DNA of 64,000 bases from Modestobacter sp. VKM Ac-2985 (GCF_026967925.1 NZ_JAPVBI010000002.1:496001-560000), one strand, 5' to 3'; counted from the first letter of the stretch, positions 25,293-33,694 are shown. Notes: a model not told the origin generated them from the letters alone. Numbers and translations are program-made.

Positions 25293-26555
25293 ATGACGTC
25301 GACCGCCAGCCGCCCCGCCGAGACCGCCGAGACCTGGCTGCCCGAGCCCCCCGTCCTGCACTCCCCGTGGCACACGCCCGAGCGGGCCGCGCTGATGGAG
25401 CAGGCCCGCCGGTTCGCGATGGACGAGGTGCTGCCGGTCGCGAACGAGCTCGACCCGCAGAAGGGCGAGATCCCGCAGCGCCTCCTGGAGCGGCTCGGCG
25501 AGCTGGGGTGGTTCGGGATCACCGTCCCCGCGGCCGACGGCGGGCTGGGCCTCGGCGTCTTCGAGTACTGCATGGTCAGCGAGGAACTGGCCCGGGCGTG
25601 GATGAGCGTGGCCAGCATCCTGGCCCGGTCGCAGGGCATGGGGACGGCGGTCGCCGACCCGGACCGCCGCCGCGAGCTGCTGCGGCGCAGCGCCGGCGGC
25701 TCGTGGATCGGCGCGGTGGCGCTCTCGGAGCCCGAGGCTGGCTCGGACCTGGCCAACGTGCAGACCCGCGCCGTGCGCGACGGCGACGAGTGGGTGGTCA
25801 CCGGGCACAAGCGCTGGTGCGGCAACGCCAAGGCCGCCGACTTCATCCAGGTGCTGGTCCGGGTGGCCGACCCGGCGCCGGGGGAGTCCCGTTCCCGCGG
25901 GCTGCGGAACCTGCTGCTGGTCAAGGAGCGCGGGGAGTTCCCGTCGGGGCTGTCCGGCCACGCCATCGACAAGGTCGGCTACCACGGCTTCCTGACCTGG
26001 GACCTCACCTTCGACGGCGTCCGCATCCCGGCCGCGGACCTGATCGTCGCTCCCGGCGAGGGTGGCTCGGACGGCGCGGACTCCGGCGCCGGGTTCCGGG
26101 AGGCGCAGGCCTTCCTGAACACCGCCCGGGTGCACACCGCGGCCCGCGCCGTCGGCCTGGCCCGGGCCGCGGTCGAGGACTGCGTGCTCTACCTGCAGGA
26201 GCGCGCCCAGTTCGGCCACCCGATCGGCGACTTCCAGGCGCTGCGGTTCACGCTGGCCGAGATGGCCGCCCAGGTGGAGCAGGCGCGGGCGTTCTACCGC
26301 CAGGTGGCCCACCTGCTCGACGAGGGTGTGCCGTGCGAGCGGGAGGCGGCGATGGTGAAGCTGCAGGCCACCGAGATGGCGGTGCGGGTCACCAACCAGG
26401 CCATGCAGCTGCACGGCGGCAACGGGTACACCACCGAGCGCCAGGTGGAGCGGCACTGGCGGGACGCGCGGCTGACCACGATCTTCGAGGGCACCAGCGA
26501 GATCCAGAAGCGGATCATCAGCAACACGATGCTCCCGCGCAGCCCGCTGGGCTGA
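25293..26555 (+). CDS. Acyl-CoA dehydrogenase (second)
   Basis: 420-residue FAD-dependent acyl-CoA dehydrogenase, only distantly like the one at 1.3 kb. Blocks: ITVPAADGGLGLGVFEYCM, the flavin/substrate motif AVALSEPEAGSDLAN, VTGHKRWCGNAKAADF, ERAQFGHPIGDFQALRFTLA, and the catalytic glutamate E399 in IFEGTSEIQKRI. AGGAGG lies about 8 nt before ATG 25293. An insertion of Gly/Asp residues (PGEGGSDGADSGAGFR) sits in the middle domain. Substrate unknown. It diverges from fmdB over 292 nt, which hold no other gene I can support. Confidence 0.92.
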   Translation: MTSTASRPAETAETWLPEPPVLHSPWHTPERAALMEQARRFAMDEVLPVANELDPQKGEIPQRLLERLGELGWFGITVPAADGGLGLGVFEYCMVSEELARAWMSVASILARSQGMGTAVADPDRRRELLRRSAGGSWIGAVALSEPEAGSDLANVQTRAVRDGDEWVVTGHKRWCGNAKAADFIQVLVRVADPAPGESRSRGLRNLLLVKERGEFPSGLSGHAIDKVGYHGFLTWDLTFDGVRIPAADLIVAPGEGGSDGADSGAGFREAQAFLNTARVHTAARAVGLARAAVEDCVLYLQERAQFGHPIGDFQALRFTLAEMAAQVEQARAFYRQVAHLLDEGVPCEREAAMVKLQATEMAVRVTNQAMQLHGGNGYTTERQVERHWRDARLTTIFEGTSEIQKRIISNTMLPRSPLG

Positions 26556-26559
26556 CCAG

Positions 26560-26579
26560 CCGCCGATCGGTGTCGGCGG
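26560..26579. terminator. Small terminator-like hairpin
   Basis: CCGCCGA (26560..26566) and TCGGCGG (26573..26579) with a 6-nt loop, 5 nt after the acyl-CoA dehydrogenase stop. Confidence 0.6.
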
Positions 26580-26707
26580 TGGGGTCGCTGGGCAGGAGAG
26601 GGCTGCGCCGCCCGGCGTGCCACGGGCGGTCGCCCGGCGCACGCCCGCCTCCTCAGCACCGGGAGGTCCAGCCCCCCACCCCGGCTCGCCCCGGGAAGGA
26701 GATGCGC

Positions 26708-28060
26708 GTGTCCTCGCAGCACGACCAGCCCCCGTCGGCAGGCCCGCCGTCCGATGCGTCCACCGGCGGGCAGGCGTCCACCGGCGGGCAGGCGTCCACC
26801 GGCGGGCAGGCGTCCACCGGCGGGCAGGCGTCCACCGGCGAGCCGGCGGGCACGGCCAGCGACCCGGGTGTGCCCGCCGGCGTCCGGACCGCGGGGATGT
26901 GGTGCCTCTGGACGCTGGTGATCGGCGCCGTCGTCTACTTCGCGGTGCAGGTGGCCGTCCTGCTCGGCACCGTGGTGCTCACCTTCCTGGCCGGTCTGCT
27001 GCTCACCGCGCTCCTGCGGCCGGTGGTCGACTGGCTCGACCGGATCGGGTTGCCCCGACTGGCCGCGACCTGGCTGGCGACGGTGCTGTTCCTCGTCCTG
27101 TTCGGCGGGGTCGTCTACTTCCTGCAACAACAGGTCGCCCGGCAGTGGGCCGACCTGCGCCCCACCCTGGCCAGTGGGCTGGACCGGCTGCGCAACGGCC
27201 TGGTCGAGACGTTCGGCCTCTCCTCCGACCGGGTCAACTCGATCATCGACGAGCTGATCGGCCAGGTGTCCCCCAACGGGTCCGGGGGCGGGGCAGGAGG
27301 GGCAGGCATGCTGGTCACCGGTGCCACGACCGGGGCCACCGTCCTGGCGTCACTGGTCCTCGCCCTCTTCACCGCCTTCTGGTTGGCCTACGACGGGGCC
27401 AGGATGTGGCGGCTGTGCCTGCGGATCGTGCCCGCCGATCGGCGAGCAGCCGCCGACGCCGCGGGGAGCGCCGCCTGGCACACCGTGGGGGGTTACCTGC
27501 GGGGCACCACGGCCGTCGCGCTCGTCGACGCCGTCGGCATCGGCGTGGCGCTGGTGGTCATCGGCGTGCCGTTGCCCTTCGCGCTGGCGGTGCTCACCTT
27601 CCTGGGCGCCTACATCCCGGTCGTCGGCGCCTTCGTGGCAGGGCTGGCCGCCGTCGTGGTGGCGTTCGCATCGGGCGGGCTGACCGACGCCCTGCTCGTG
27701 CTCGGTGCGGTGGTCGTGGTCCAGCAGATCGAGGGCAACCTCCTGCAGCCGTTGATCATGCGGCGGACCGTCTTCCTCCACCCGCTGGGGATCGTCTACG
27801 CCCTCACCGTCGGCGGCCTGCTGTGGGGGATCGGCGGCGCGGTGATCGCCGTACCGCTGACCGCTGCGGTGTACGCGATCGCGGTCGCCCTGGCCGACCG
27901 CAAGGGCGGCGAGGAAGCGGAACCGAGGCCGCGGGGCCTCCGGCTCCGGACCGGCGGTGCCTCCCGGGCCGACGTGCCGGCCACCGGCGGGCGGGCGGGC
28001 GGAGGCGACGGGGGACCTAGCCGCCGGGACCGGGCCGCGGAGGCGTCCGAGGGCTCCTGA
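26708..28060 (+). CDS. AI-2E/PerM family transporter
   Basis: About 450-residue membrane protein of the PF01594 (AI-2E transporter/PerM) family, now linked to autoinducer export or Na+/H+ exchange. A Ser/Gly/Gln-rich N-terminal tail holding the 18-bp repeat array precedes eight or so helices. Family motifs: YFLQQQVARQWADLR, GGYLRGTTAVALVDAVGIG, FLGAYIPVVGAFVAG and the QQIEGNLLQPLIM motif. The AAGGAG directly abuts ATG 26702, so GTG 26708 with a 6-nt spacer is the better start. The last 44 nt overlap the 3' end of the convergent histidine kinase gene, leaving no room for a terminator. Confidence 0.9.
   Translation: MSSQHDQPPSAGPPSDASTGGQASTGGQASTGGQASTGGQASTGEPAGTASDPGVPAGVRTAGMWCLWTLVIGAVVYFAVQVAVLLGTVVLTFLAGLLLTALLRPVVDWLDRIGLPRLAATWLATVLFLVLFGGVVYFLQQQVARQWADLRPTLASGLDRLRNGLVETFGLSSDRVNSIIDELIGQVSPNGSGGGAGGAGMLVTGATTGATVLASLVLALFTAFWLAYDGARMWRLCLRIVPADRRAAADAAGSAAWHTVGGYLRGTTAVALVDAVGIGVALVVIGVPLPFALAVLTFLGAYIPVVGAFVAGLAAVVVAFASGGLTDALLVLGAVVVVQQIEGNLLQPLIMRRTVFLHPLGIVYALTVGGLLWGIGGAVIAVPLTAAVYAIAVALADRKGGEEAEPRPRGLRLRTGGASRADVPATGGRAGGGDGGPSRRDRAAEASEGS
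26756..26845 (+). repeat. In-frame 18-bp tandem repeat, four exact copies plus one variant
   Basis: The unit GCGTCCACCGGCGGGCAG is repeated exactly at 26756, 26774, 26792 and 26810; a fifth, altered copy (ASTGEP) runs to 26845. It encodes ASTGGQ within the disordered N-terminal tail of the transporter. Exact nucleotide identity between copies indicates recent slippage expansion, and copy number probably varies among strains. Confidence 0.95.
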
Positions 28061-30725
28061 TCGTCACGGTGGTGCCCTCCGGGCCGGGGACGACGGTGAC
28101 GTCGGCGAACGCGCTCATCAGCGTCGCCCCCCGCCCGCGGTCCATGCTCGGCACCCGTTCCCGCCACTGCCCGTGGTCGCGCACGGTGATCTCCACGCCG
28201 TCCACGGAGGCCTCGATGGTCACCTCGACGACCGGTCGGGTCGGGTGCTGGGCGTGCTCCACCGCGTTGGTGGCGGCCTCGCAGGCGGCCAGCAGCAGGT
28301 CGTAGACCTGGTCCTCGTCCAGCCCGGCGGCGGTCAGGACCCGGCGCAGCGCCCGGCGCAGCCCGGGGATCGCCCGGGCTGTGGCGGGGAAGCGCCAGTG
28401 CTCCCGGAGCACCGGTGCGGTCGTCGGTGGCGGGGCCGTGGCCGACGGCCGGGAGGCGGGCACCAGCGCGCGCACCTCCGCCGGTCCGGCCCGTCCGGCG
28501 GGGACGGTCGGCATCGGCACCGGCGGAGCAGCGGCGGGGCCGGCGGCGGCTCCGTCGCGGGCACCCGAGCCGCGCTCGACCGCGACGCGCACCCGGGCGA
28601 TCAGCTCGGCGGCCTGGAACGGCTTGGCGAGGTAGTCGTCGACCCCGGCGGCGAACCCCTCCACCGCGGCCTCCTGCCCGGCCCGGGCGGTCAGCATGAT
28701 CACCGGGATGGCGCGGGTGGCGGGGTCGGCGCGCAACCGGCGCAGCAGCTCGAAGCCGTCCACGCGCGGCATCATCACGTCGGTGAGGACGACGTCGGGC
28801 CGGTGCACGGCCACGGCCGCCAGCGCCTCCTCACCGTTGGTGCAGGTGTGCACCCGCCAGATCGGCGCGAGCAGTCTCGTCAGGTAGGTGCGCATGTCGG
28901 CGTTGTCGTCGACGACCAGGACCGTCGCCGCCGCGCCGGCGGGTGCGTCCGGCAGCTCGTCGGGGGTCACGTCGGCGATCCAGGAGGCGGCCGTGCCGTG
29001 CGCGACCTCCGAGGGGGTGGCCGACGGGCCCGTGTCGGCGGGCATGTCGGGGCTGCCGTAGGGGACGACGACGGTGAAGGTGCTCCCGGCGCCCGGCTCG
29101 CTCTCCACCGAGACGGTGCCGCCGTGCAGCCCGACCAGCTCGCGGACCAGGGCCAGCCCGATGCCGGTGCCCTCCCGGTTGCGTGCCAGGGAGCCCTGCA
29201 CCCGGTGGAAGCGGTCGAACACCAGCGGCAGCTCGGCGGCGGGGATGCCGATCCCGGTGTCGGCGACGGTGAGGAGCACCTGGTCGGCCTCGCCCCGCAG
29301 GGTCAGCCGGATCCCGCCGACGAAGGTGTACTTGACCGCGTTGGTGAGCAGGTTCAGGACCACCTTCTCCCACATCCGCGGGTCGACGTGCACCGGCCGG
29401 TCCACCGGGGGGCAGTCGACCGACAGCTGCAGGCCGGCCCGCTCGGCGGCGGCCCGCAGCACCCCGGCCAGCTCGGCGGTGAAGGCGGCGACGTCGGTCT
29501 CCACCCGCACGGCCTCCGCTCGGCCGGCCTCGATGCTGGCGACGTCCATCAGGTCGTTGACCAGGCGCTGGAGCCGTTGGCCGTTGCGCAGGGCCAGGGC
29601 CAACTGGTCCCGGGCTGCCTGGGGCAGTGGGTCGGAGGTGTCGGCCAGGACGTCGCTGATCGGCCCGAGCAGCAGGGTGAGCGGGGTGCGCAGCTCGTGG
29701 CTCACATCGGAGAAGAACGCCGTCTTCGCCCGGTCGAGCTCGGCCAGCGACTCGGCTCGCCGCCGTTCGGTCTCGAACGCGCGGGCGGTGCCCAGTGCGC
29801 TGGTGAACTGCCCGGCGACCAGGTCCAGGAAGGTGCGGTACTCGGGGTCCAGCGCGCGGTTCGGGCTCACCCCGGCGACGAGGACGCCGATCCGCTCCTC
29901 ACCCGCTGCGCCGCCCAGCGGCAGCACGACGGCATCGCGGACCGGGTCCTGCCAGAACCCGCCGACCAGCCCGAGCCCGGCGACCGGTCCGGGCAGCGCG
30001 GCGGGGTCGGGGACGGACCCGGGCAGCAGCTCGGCCGGGCAGCCCACCGTGCCGGCCCGCCGGAGACCATCACCCGCGTCGAGGTAGACGGCGGCGAACG
30101 GCACGTCGAGCGGATCGCTGCCCAGGGTGCTGCACAGGCCGGCGAGCACGGCCTCCTCGTCCCCTCGCTCCGCCTCGGTGCAGGACAGGTCGTGCAGGAG
30201 TCGCTGCCGCCGTTCGCCGAGCACCTCGTTGGTCACCTCGGTGCAGACGGCGTGCATCCCGGCGACGAGCCCGTCGTCGCCGAAGGCCGGCGCGTGGGAG
30301 ACGGTGAAGTAGGTCTCTTCGCGGTAGCCGGCGCGCTCCAGCAGCAGGGGCAGCCGGGGCAGCCAGGACGCCTCGCGGGTGGTCATCGCATGTTGGACCG
30401 GTCCCCGGAGGACGCCCCACCCCTCGGCCTGGGTGACCCGCAGGTCGCGCCCGAGGGCCCCGGGGTGCTTGGCGCCGATCAGGGTGGCGTAGCCGTCGTT
30501 GTACAGCTGGGTGTACCCGGGGCCCCAGGTGAGGATCATGGGGAAGCGCGAGGCCAGGATCGTGCGGACGGCGTACCGGAGGCTGGCCGGCCACTCCTCG
30601 ACCGGGCCCACCGGCGTCGCGGACCAGTCGAGCCCGGCCATCAGCCGGCCGGTCTCGCCGCCACCGGCGAAGAGGTCGGCGGGGGTGGGCGCACCCGGCG
30701 CAGCAGAGGTCGGATCGGGGGCCAC
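28017..30725 (-). CDS. Hybrid sensor kinase: PAS-GAF-HisKA-HATPase-REC plus C-terminal RsbW-like ATPase
   Basis: About 902-residue soluble signalling protein without membrane segments. Order: PAS-like region (about 20-140; MILTWGPGYTQLYNDGYATLIG), GAF region (about 190-320), HisKA with phospho-His H343 in FFSDVSHELRTPL, HATPase (about 430-570; NLLTNAVKYT, DTGIGIP, GTGIGLALV), REC with phospho-Asp D649 in VVLTDVMMPRVDG and K in DYLAKPFQ, then, after a proline/alanine linker, a second ATPase of the RsbW/anti-sigma type (about 775-895; ACEAATNAVEHA with N820, RGRGATLMSAFAD). The last domain suggests control of a partner-switching sigma cascade. GTG 30725 follows GGAGGT by 4 nt. The 3' end overlaps the transporter gene by 44 nt. 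Confidence 0.88.
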   Translation of the reverse strand: MAPDPTSAAPGAPTPADLFAGGGETGRLMAGLDWSATPVGPVEEWPASLRYAVRTILASRFPMILTWGPGYTQLYNDGYATLIGAKHPGALGRDLRVTQAEGWGVLRGPVQHAMTTREASWLPRLPLLLERAGYREETYFTVSHAPAFGDDGLVAGMHAVCTEVTNEVLGERRQRLLHDLSCTEAERGDEEAVLAGLCSTLGSDPLDVPFAAVYLDAGDGLRRAGTVGCPAELLPGSVPDPAALPGPVAGLGLVGGFWQDPVRDAVVLPLGGAAGEERIGVLVAGVSPNRALDPEYRTFLDLVAGQFTSALGTARAFETERRRAESLAELDRAKTAFFSDVSHELRTPLTLLLGPISDVLADTSDPLPQAARDQLALALRNGQRLQRLVNDLMDVASIEAGRAEAVRVETDVAAFTAELAGVLRAAAERAGLQLSVDCPPVDRPVHVDPRMWEKVVLNLLTNAVKYTFVGGIRLTLRGEADQVLLTVADTGIGIPAAELPLVFDRFHRVQGSLARNREGTGIGLALVRELVGLHGGTVSVESEPGAGSTFTVVVPYGSPDMPADTGPSATPSEVAHGTAASWIADVTPDELPDAPAGAAATVLVVDDNADMRTYLTRLLAPIWRVHTCTNGEEALAAVAVHRPDVVLTDVMMPRVDGFELLRRLRADPATRAIPVIMLTARAGQEAAVEGFAAGVDDYLAKPFQAAELIARVRVAVERGSGARDGAAAGPAAAPPVPMPTVPAGRAGPAEVRALVPASRPSATAPPPTTAPVLREHWRFPATARAIPGLRRALRRVLTAAGLDEDQVYDLLLAACEAATNAVEHAQHPTRPVVEVTIEASVDGVEITVRDHGQWRERVPSMDRGRGATLMSAFADVTVVPGPEGTTVTIRSPRTPPRPGPGG

Positions 30726-30933
30726 GCACACCTCCACCAGGGACACCAGCACGCCTGCGAGCCCGGGCAGCGCTGTGCCCGGGAGCGGTCACCAGCGACC
30801 CACCCGCAGCGTGCAACCTACCTCCGGCACGCGGCCCCCGCGCTGAGGCCAGCTGTGCCCCCGGACGGTCGGGCGGGTTGGATGGGGGCAGAACCGCCGG
30901 GAGAGCCCTGGCGCCGACCCCGAGGAGACCCCC

Positions 30934-31311
30934 GTGGCAGAGCTGACCCGCCCCGACGTCGAACCCCCCACCGGGCCTGCCCCGTCCGACCTGGTGATCG
31001 AGGACCTGGTGGTCGGTGAGGGCGCCGAGGCCACCGCCGGCAGCCTGGTGAGCGCGCACTACGTGGGCGTCACCCACGACGGCGGCGAGCAGTTCGACGC
31101 CTCCTGGGACCGCGGCGACCCGCTGGAGTTCCGGATCGGCGTGGGCATGGTCATCCAGGGCTGGGACGAGGGCATCGTCGGCATGAAGGTCGGCGGCCGT
31201 CGCCGGCTGACCATCCCGCCGCACAAGGCCTACGGCGAGCGCGGCGCCGGGGGCGTCATCAAGCCCGGCGCCACCCTGGTCTTCGTGGTGGACCTCGTCG
31301 GCGTCCGCTGA
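30934..31311 (+). CDS. FKBP-type peptidyl-prolyl cis-trans isomerase
   Basis: 125-residue cytoplasmic PPIase that accelerates proline isomerisation during folding. Single FKBP domain: VSAHYVGVTHDGGEQFDASWDRG, FRIGVGMVIQGWDEGIVGMKVGGRRRLTIP and the YG..GAGGVIKPGATLVFVVDL finish are all canonical, including the aromatic pocket (Y, F, W, Y). A short Pro-rich N-terminus precedes it. GAGGAG lies upstream of GTG 30934. Single gene ending at a very strong hairpin. Confidence 0.95.
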   Translation: MAELTRPDVEPPTGPAPSDLVIEDLVVGEGAEATAGSLVSAHYVGVTHDGGEQFDASWDRGDPLEFRIGVGMVIQGWDEGIVGMKVGGRRRLTIPPHKAYGERGAGGVIKPGATLVFVVDLVGVR

Positions 31312-31323
31312 AGCTCGACATGG

Positions 31324-31368
31324 TGCGCTGAGTGTCAGGTCCGGGCACCGGACCTGACACTCAGCGCA
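31324..31368. terminator. Very long perfect terminator hairpin
   Basis: Perfect 21-nt arms (31324..31344 and 31348..31368) around a 3-nt GCA loop, between the convergent FKBP and SDR genes. Each arm contains GCTGAGTGTCAGGTCC or its complement. The arm is longer than needed for intrinsic termination. Confidence 0.9.
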
Positions 31369-31373
31369 CATGG

Positions 31374-32078
31374 TCAGATCGCGAGCTGGCGGTAGAAGTC
31401 GCGGGGGTCGGCGGACAGGGCGGCCTTGACGCCTCGGCTCCAGTCGTCGACCAGCACCTCCCACGCGCCGGCCTGCACACCGTCCAGTGCAGCCCGGACG
31501 ACGTCGGCCGGGTCGCTCATCGGGCCGGTGTAGCCGGCCATCATGTCGGTGTCGGCGGCTCCCAGCACGACGCCGGTGACCGACGTGCCCTGCTCGGTGA
31601 GCTCGATCCGGACGCCGTTGGTCAGGCTCCACTCCGCGGCCTTGGCCGCGCTGTAGGCGTTGGCGCCAGCGGTGGAGAACCAGGAGAGCGCCGAGAGCAC
31701 GTTGGCGATCGCACCCCCGCCGTTGCGGGCGAGCACCGGCGCGAACGCCCGGATGACGCCCAGCGTGCCGAAGAAGTGCGTCTCCATCTCCAGCCGGACG
31801 TCGGCCAGGTCGCCGGTGACGAGGTCGGCCCGGGTCGTCAGGCCGGCGTTGTTGACCAGCAGCGTGACGTCGCTGGCGGCTGCGGCGGCGGTGGCGATCG
31901 ACTCCGGGTCGGTGACGTCCAGCCGCAGCACCTCCACGCCCGGGACGTCGACGAGCTCGGGGCGGCGGGAGGTGGCGTAGACCTTGGCGGCGCCGCGCTC
32001 GAGCAGCTGCTGGGCGAAGTGGCGGCCGAGGCCGCGGTTGGCGCCGGTGACCAGGGCGACGGATCCGGTGATGTCCAT
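31374..32078 (-). CDS. SDR family oxidoreductase controlled by adjacent MerR regulator
   Basis: 234-residue classical SDR: VALVTGANRGLGRHF cofactor motif, LLVNNAG near residue 75, the serine in NVLSALSWFS and the Y/K pair in NAYSAAKAAEW. Short C-terminus ending DPRDFYRQLAI. AAGGAG precedes the ATG. Its promoter has the long 19-20 bp spacer and dyad typical of MerR-activated genes, and the divergent gene encodes a MerR-family protein, so it is probably induced by the regulator's ligand. Substrate unknown. Confidence 0.9.
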   Translation of the reverse strand: MDITGSVALVTGANRGLGRHFAQQLLERGAAKVYATSRRPELVDVPGVEVLRLDVTDPESIATAAAAASDVTLLVNNAGLTTRADLVTGDLADVRLEMETHFFGTLGVIRAFAPVLARNGGGAIANVLSALSWFSTAGANAYSAAKAAEWSLTNGVRIELTEQGTSVTGVVLGAADTDMMAGYTGPMSDPADVVRAALDGVQAGAWEVLVDDWSRGVKAALSADPRDFYRQLAI

Positions 32079-32113
32079 GGTGGTTCTCCTTGCGTTCGGG
32101 TGGGTTGTCGAGG

Positions 32114-32154
32114 ACGCTAAGACCTCACGTTGACGTCAGAGTCAACAGTGAGGT
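32114..32154 (-). promoter_or_regulatory. MerR-type promoter and operator dyad
   Basis: The near-palindrome ACCTCAC-GTTGAC/GTCAAC-A-GTGAGGT (32122..32154) lies between the SDR and merR genes. On the minus strand TTGACT (32140..32145) and TAGCGT (32114..32119) are 20 nt apart, the over-long spacing that MerR proteins correct by twisting DNA. The dyad overlaps the -35 box and spacer. Regulation of the SDR by the neighbour is a strong inference. Confidence 0.75.
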
Positions 32155-32173
32155 CCATCACTGAGGAGGCCCG

Positions 32174-32557
32174 GTGCTGCGCATCGGAGAGGTCGCCGCC
32201 CGCGCCGGCGTGAGCGTGCGGGCGCTGCGCTACTACGAGGAGCAGGGGCTGCTGGAGGCCGAGCGCACCCCGAGCGGTCAGCGCCGGTACCCGGAGGGCG
32301 CCGTGGGCCGGGTCCGGTTCATCCAGCAGATGTACGCCGCCGGGCTGGGCAGCGCGGACGTCCTGGAGGTGCTGCCGTGTGTGCACACCGGCGTCGCGAC
32401 GCCGGAGATGCTGGCCCGGCTGGTCGAGCAGCGGGACGGCATCGACCGGCAGGTCGCCGAGCTGACCCAGGCCCGTGAGCGCCTGGACGAGATCATCCGC
32501 ATCGGCGAGGAGCACGTGCCCGGGGCCCGGTCGGTGACCGCGTCCCCTCGGCGATGA
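32174..32557 (+). CDS. MerR family transcriptional regulator
   Basis: 127-residue regulator. The N-terminal winged helix MLRIGEVAARAGVSVRALRYYEEQGLLEAERTPSGQRRYPE (given as the conserved RALRYYEEQGLL core) is textbook MerR; a dimerisation coiled coil follows (LVEQRDGIDRQVAELTQARERLDEI). No cysteine triad for metals is apparent; one cysteine occurs in LPCVHTG, so an organic ligand or oxidative cue is possible. GTG 32174 with GAGGAGG upstream. Probably autoregulated through the shared dyad. Confidence 0.93.
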   Translation: MLRIGEVAARAGVSVRALRYYEEQGLLEAERTPSGQRRYPEGAVGRVRFIQQMYAAGLGSADVLEVLPCVHTGVATPEMLARLVEQRDGIDRQVAELTQARERLDEIIRIGEEHVPGARSVTASPRR

Positions 32558-32585
32558 GTTCCGGCCGTCCCGGGGTCTTCCCGGC

Positions 32586-32879
32586 ATGACCACCGCCGCG
32601 CACCCCGCCCAGCCGCTCGACGTCGTCTTCCGCTGCGTCATCGAGAAGGACGGCGCCTTCCCCACGTACCTGGAGCTGTCGGGCTCGGCCGAGGTGCTGG
32701 GCACCCGGCGGGCGGTGAAGGTCGCCGGCACCCTGGACGGGCACCCCTTCGCCGCGACGCTCATGCCCTCGGGACAGGGGCCGCACTGGCTCCCGCTGCG
32801 GAAGGCGCTGTGCGCGGGGATCGGCAAGAGCGAGGCCGGGGCCCCGGTGCTGGTCCACCTGGAGGAGCGCCTCAGCTGA
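32586..32879 (+). CDS. DUF1905 domain protein
   Basis: 97-residue protein matching DUF1905: VVFRCVIEKDGAFPTYLELS, GTLDGHPFAATLMPSG and HWLPLRKALCAGIGKSEA. The domain is a small beta barrel of unknown function, often fused to a YdeI-like domain; here it stands alone. It follows merR by 28 nt on the same strand, so the two may be co-transcribed. Confidence 0.88.
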   Translation: MTTAAHPAQPLDVVFRCVIEKDGAFPTYLELSGSAEVLGTRRAVKVAGTLDGHPFAATLMPSGQGPHWLPLRKALCAGIGKSEAGAPVLVHLEERLS

Positions 32880-32965
32880 CCGACGGACCGCTGGCGCCCC
32901 CCGGGCATCTCCTCCGGCCGGGTGGCCACCGGAATGCCCGGCTCGACCAGTGGGTTGGGCCGGGC

Positions 32966-33658
32966 ATGCAGGTCGAGGTGTGGTCCGACGTCGTGTGCCC
33001 GTGGTGCTACATCGGCAAGCGCAAGCTGGAGACGGCGCTCTCCCGCTTCCCGCACGCCGACCAGGTCGAGGTGGTGTGGCGGTCGTTCCAGCTCGACCCG
33101 AGCGTCCCCGAGGGCCACACCGAGCCCACCCTGCCGGCGCTGGCCGCCAAGTACGGGCGCAGCGTCGAGGAGATGGCCGGCCAGATGCGCCGGGTCGAGG
33201 AGGTCGCCGCCGCCGAGGGTCTGCAGTACGACCTCGTCCAGGGCGTCAGCGGCAACACCCTCCTCGCCCACCAGCTCCTCCACCTCGCCGCCGAGCGGGG
33301 CCTGGGCGATGCGATGAAGGAGCGCCTGCTGCGCGCGCACTTCACCGAGCACCGTTCGGTGTTCGACGTCGACGGGCTCGTGCCGCTCGCCGTCGAGGTC
33401 GGCCTGGCCGAGGACGAGGTCCGGGCCGCGCTGGCCGATCGCCGGTACCTGCCCGCCGTCCGCGCCGACATCGAGACCGCGCGGGCGCTCGGCGCGACCG
33501 GCGTCCCCTTCTTCGTCGTCGACCGCACGTACGGCGCTGCCGGGGCGCAGCCGGCCGAGCAGTTGCTGCAGCTGCTCGAGCGCGCCTGGGCCGACGCCCA
33601 CCCGCTCACCACCGTCCCCGCCGCCGAGGGGTGCGCGGACGGCAGCTGCGCCGTCTGA
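32966..33658 (+). CDS. DsbA family oxidoreductase, FrnE-like
   Basis: 230-residue cytoplasmic thiol-disulfide isomerase of the FrnE/2-hydroxychromene-2-carboxylate isomerase group. The active site CPWC is at the start (WSDVVCPWCYIGKRKLE), the cis-proline in GATGVPFFVVDRTYG, and a helical insertion between. A second Cys-pair, CADGSC, ends the protein, a C-terminal feature of FrnE proteins that can assist redox cycling. No signal peptide. ATG 32966 sets the family N-terminus. Confidence 0.92.
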   Translation: MQVEVWSDVVCPWCYIGKRKLETALSRFPHADQVEVVWRSFQLDPSVPEGHTEPTLPALAAKYGRSVEEMAGQMRRVEEVAAAEGLQYDLVQGVSGNTLLAHQLLHLAAERGLGDAMKERLLRAHFTEHRSVFDVDGLVPLAVEVGLAEDEVRAALADRRYLPAVRADIETARALGATGVPFFVVDRTYGAAGAQPAEQLLQLLERAWADAHPLTTVPAAEGCADGSCAV

Positions 33659-33694
33659 GGCGCGCCTGCGCGGCCGCTCTGCACGCGTTCCGGC

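Noticed and set aside
26756-26845. CRISPR-like regular repeat
   Set aside because: Repeat units are directly adjacent with no spacers, are in frame and inside a gene; there are no cas genes in the window.
26653-26853. Short antisense frame with repeated CPPVDA units
   Set aside because: It is the reverse complement of the 18-bp repeat array in the transporter tail; no start site or homology supports it.
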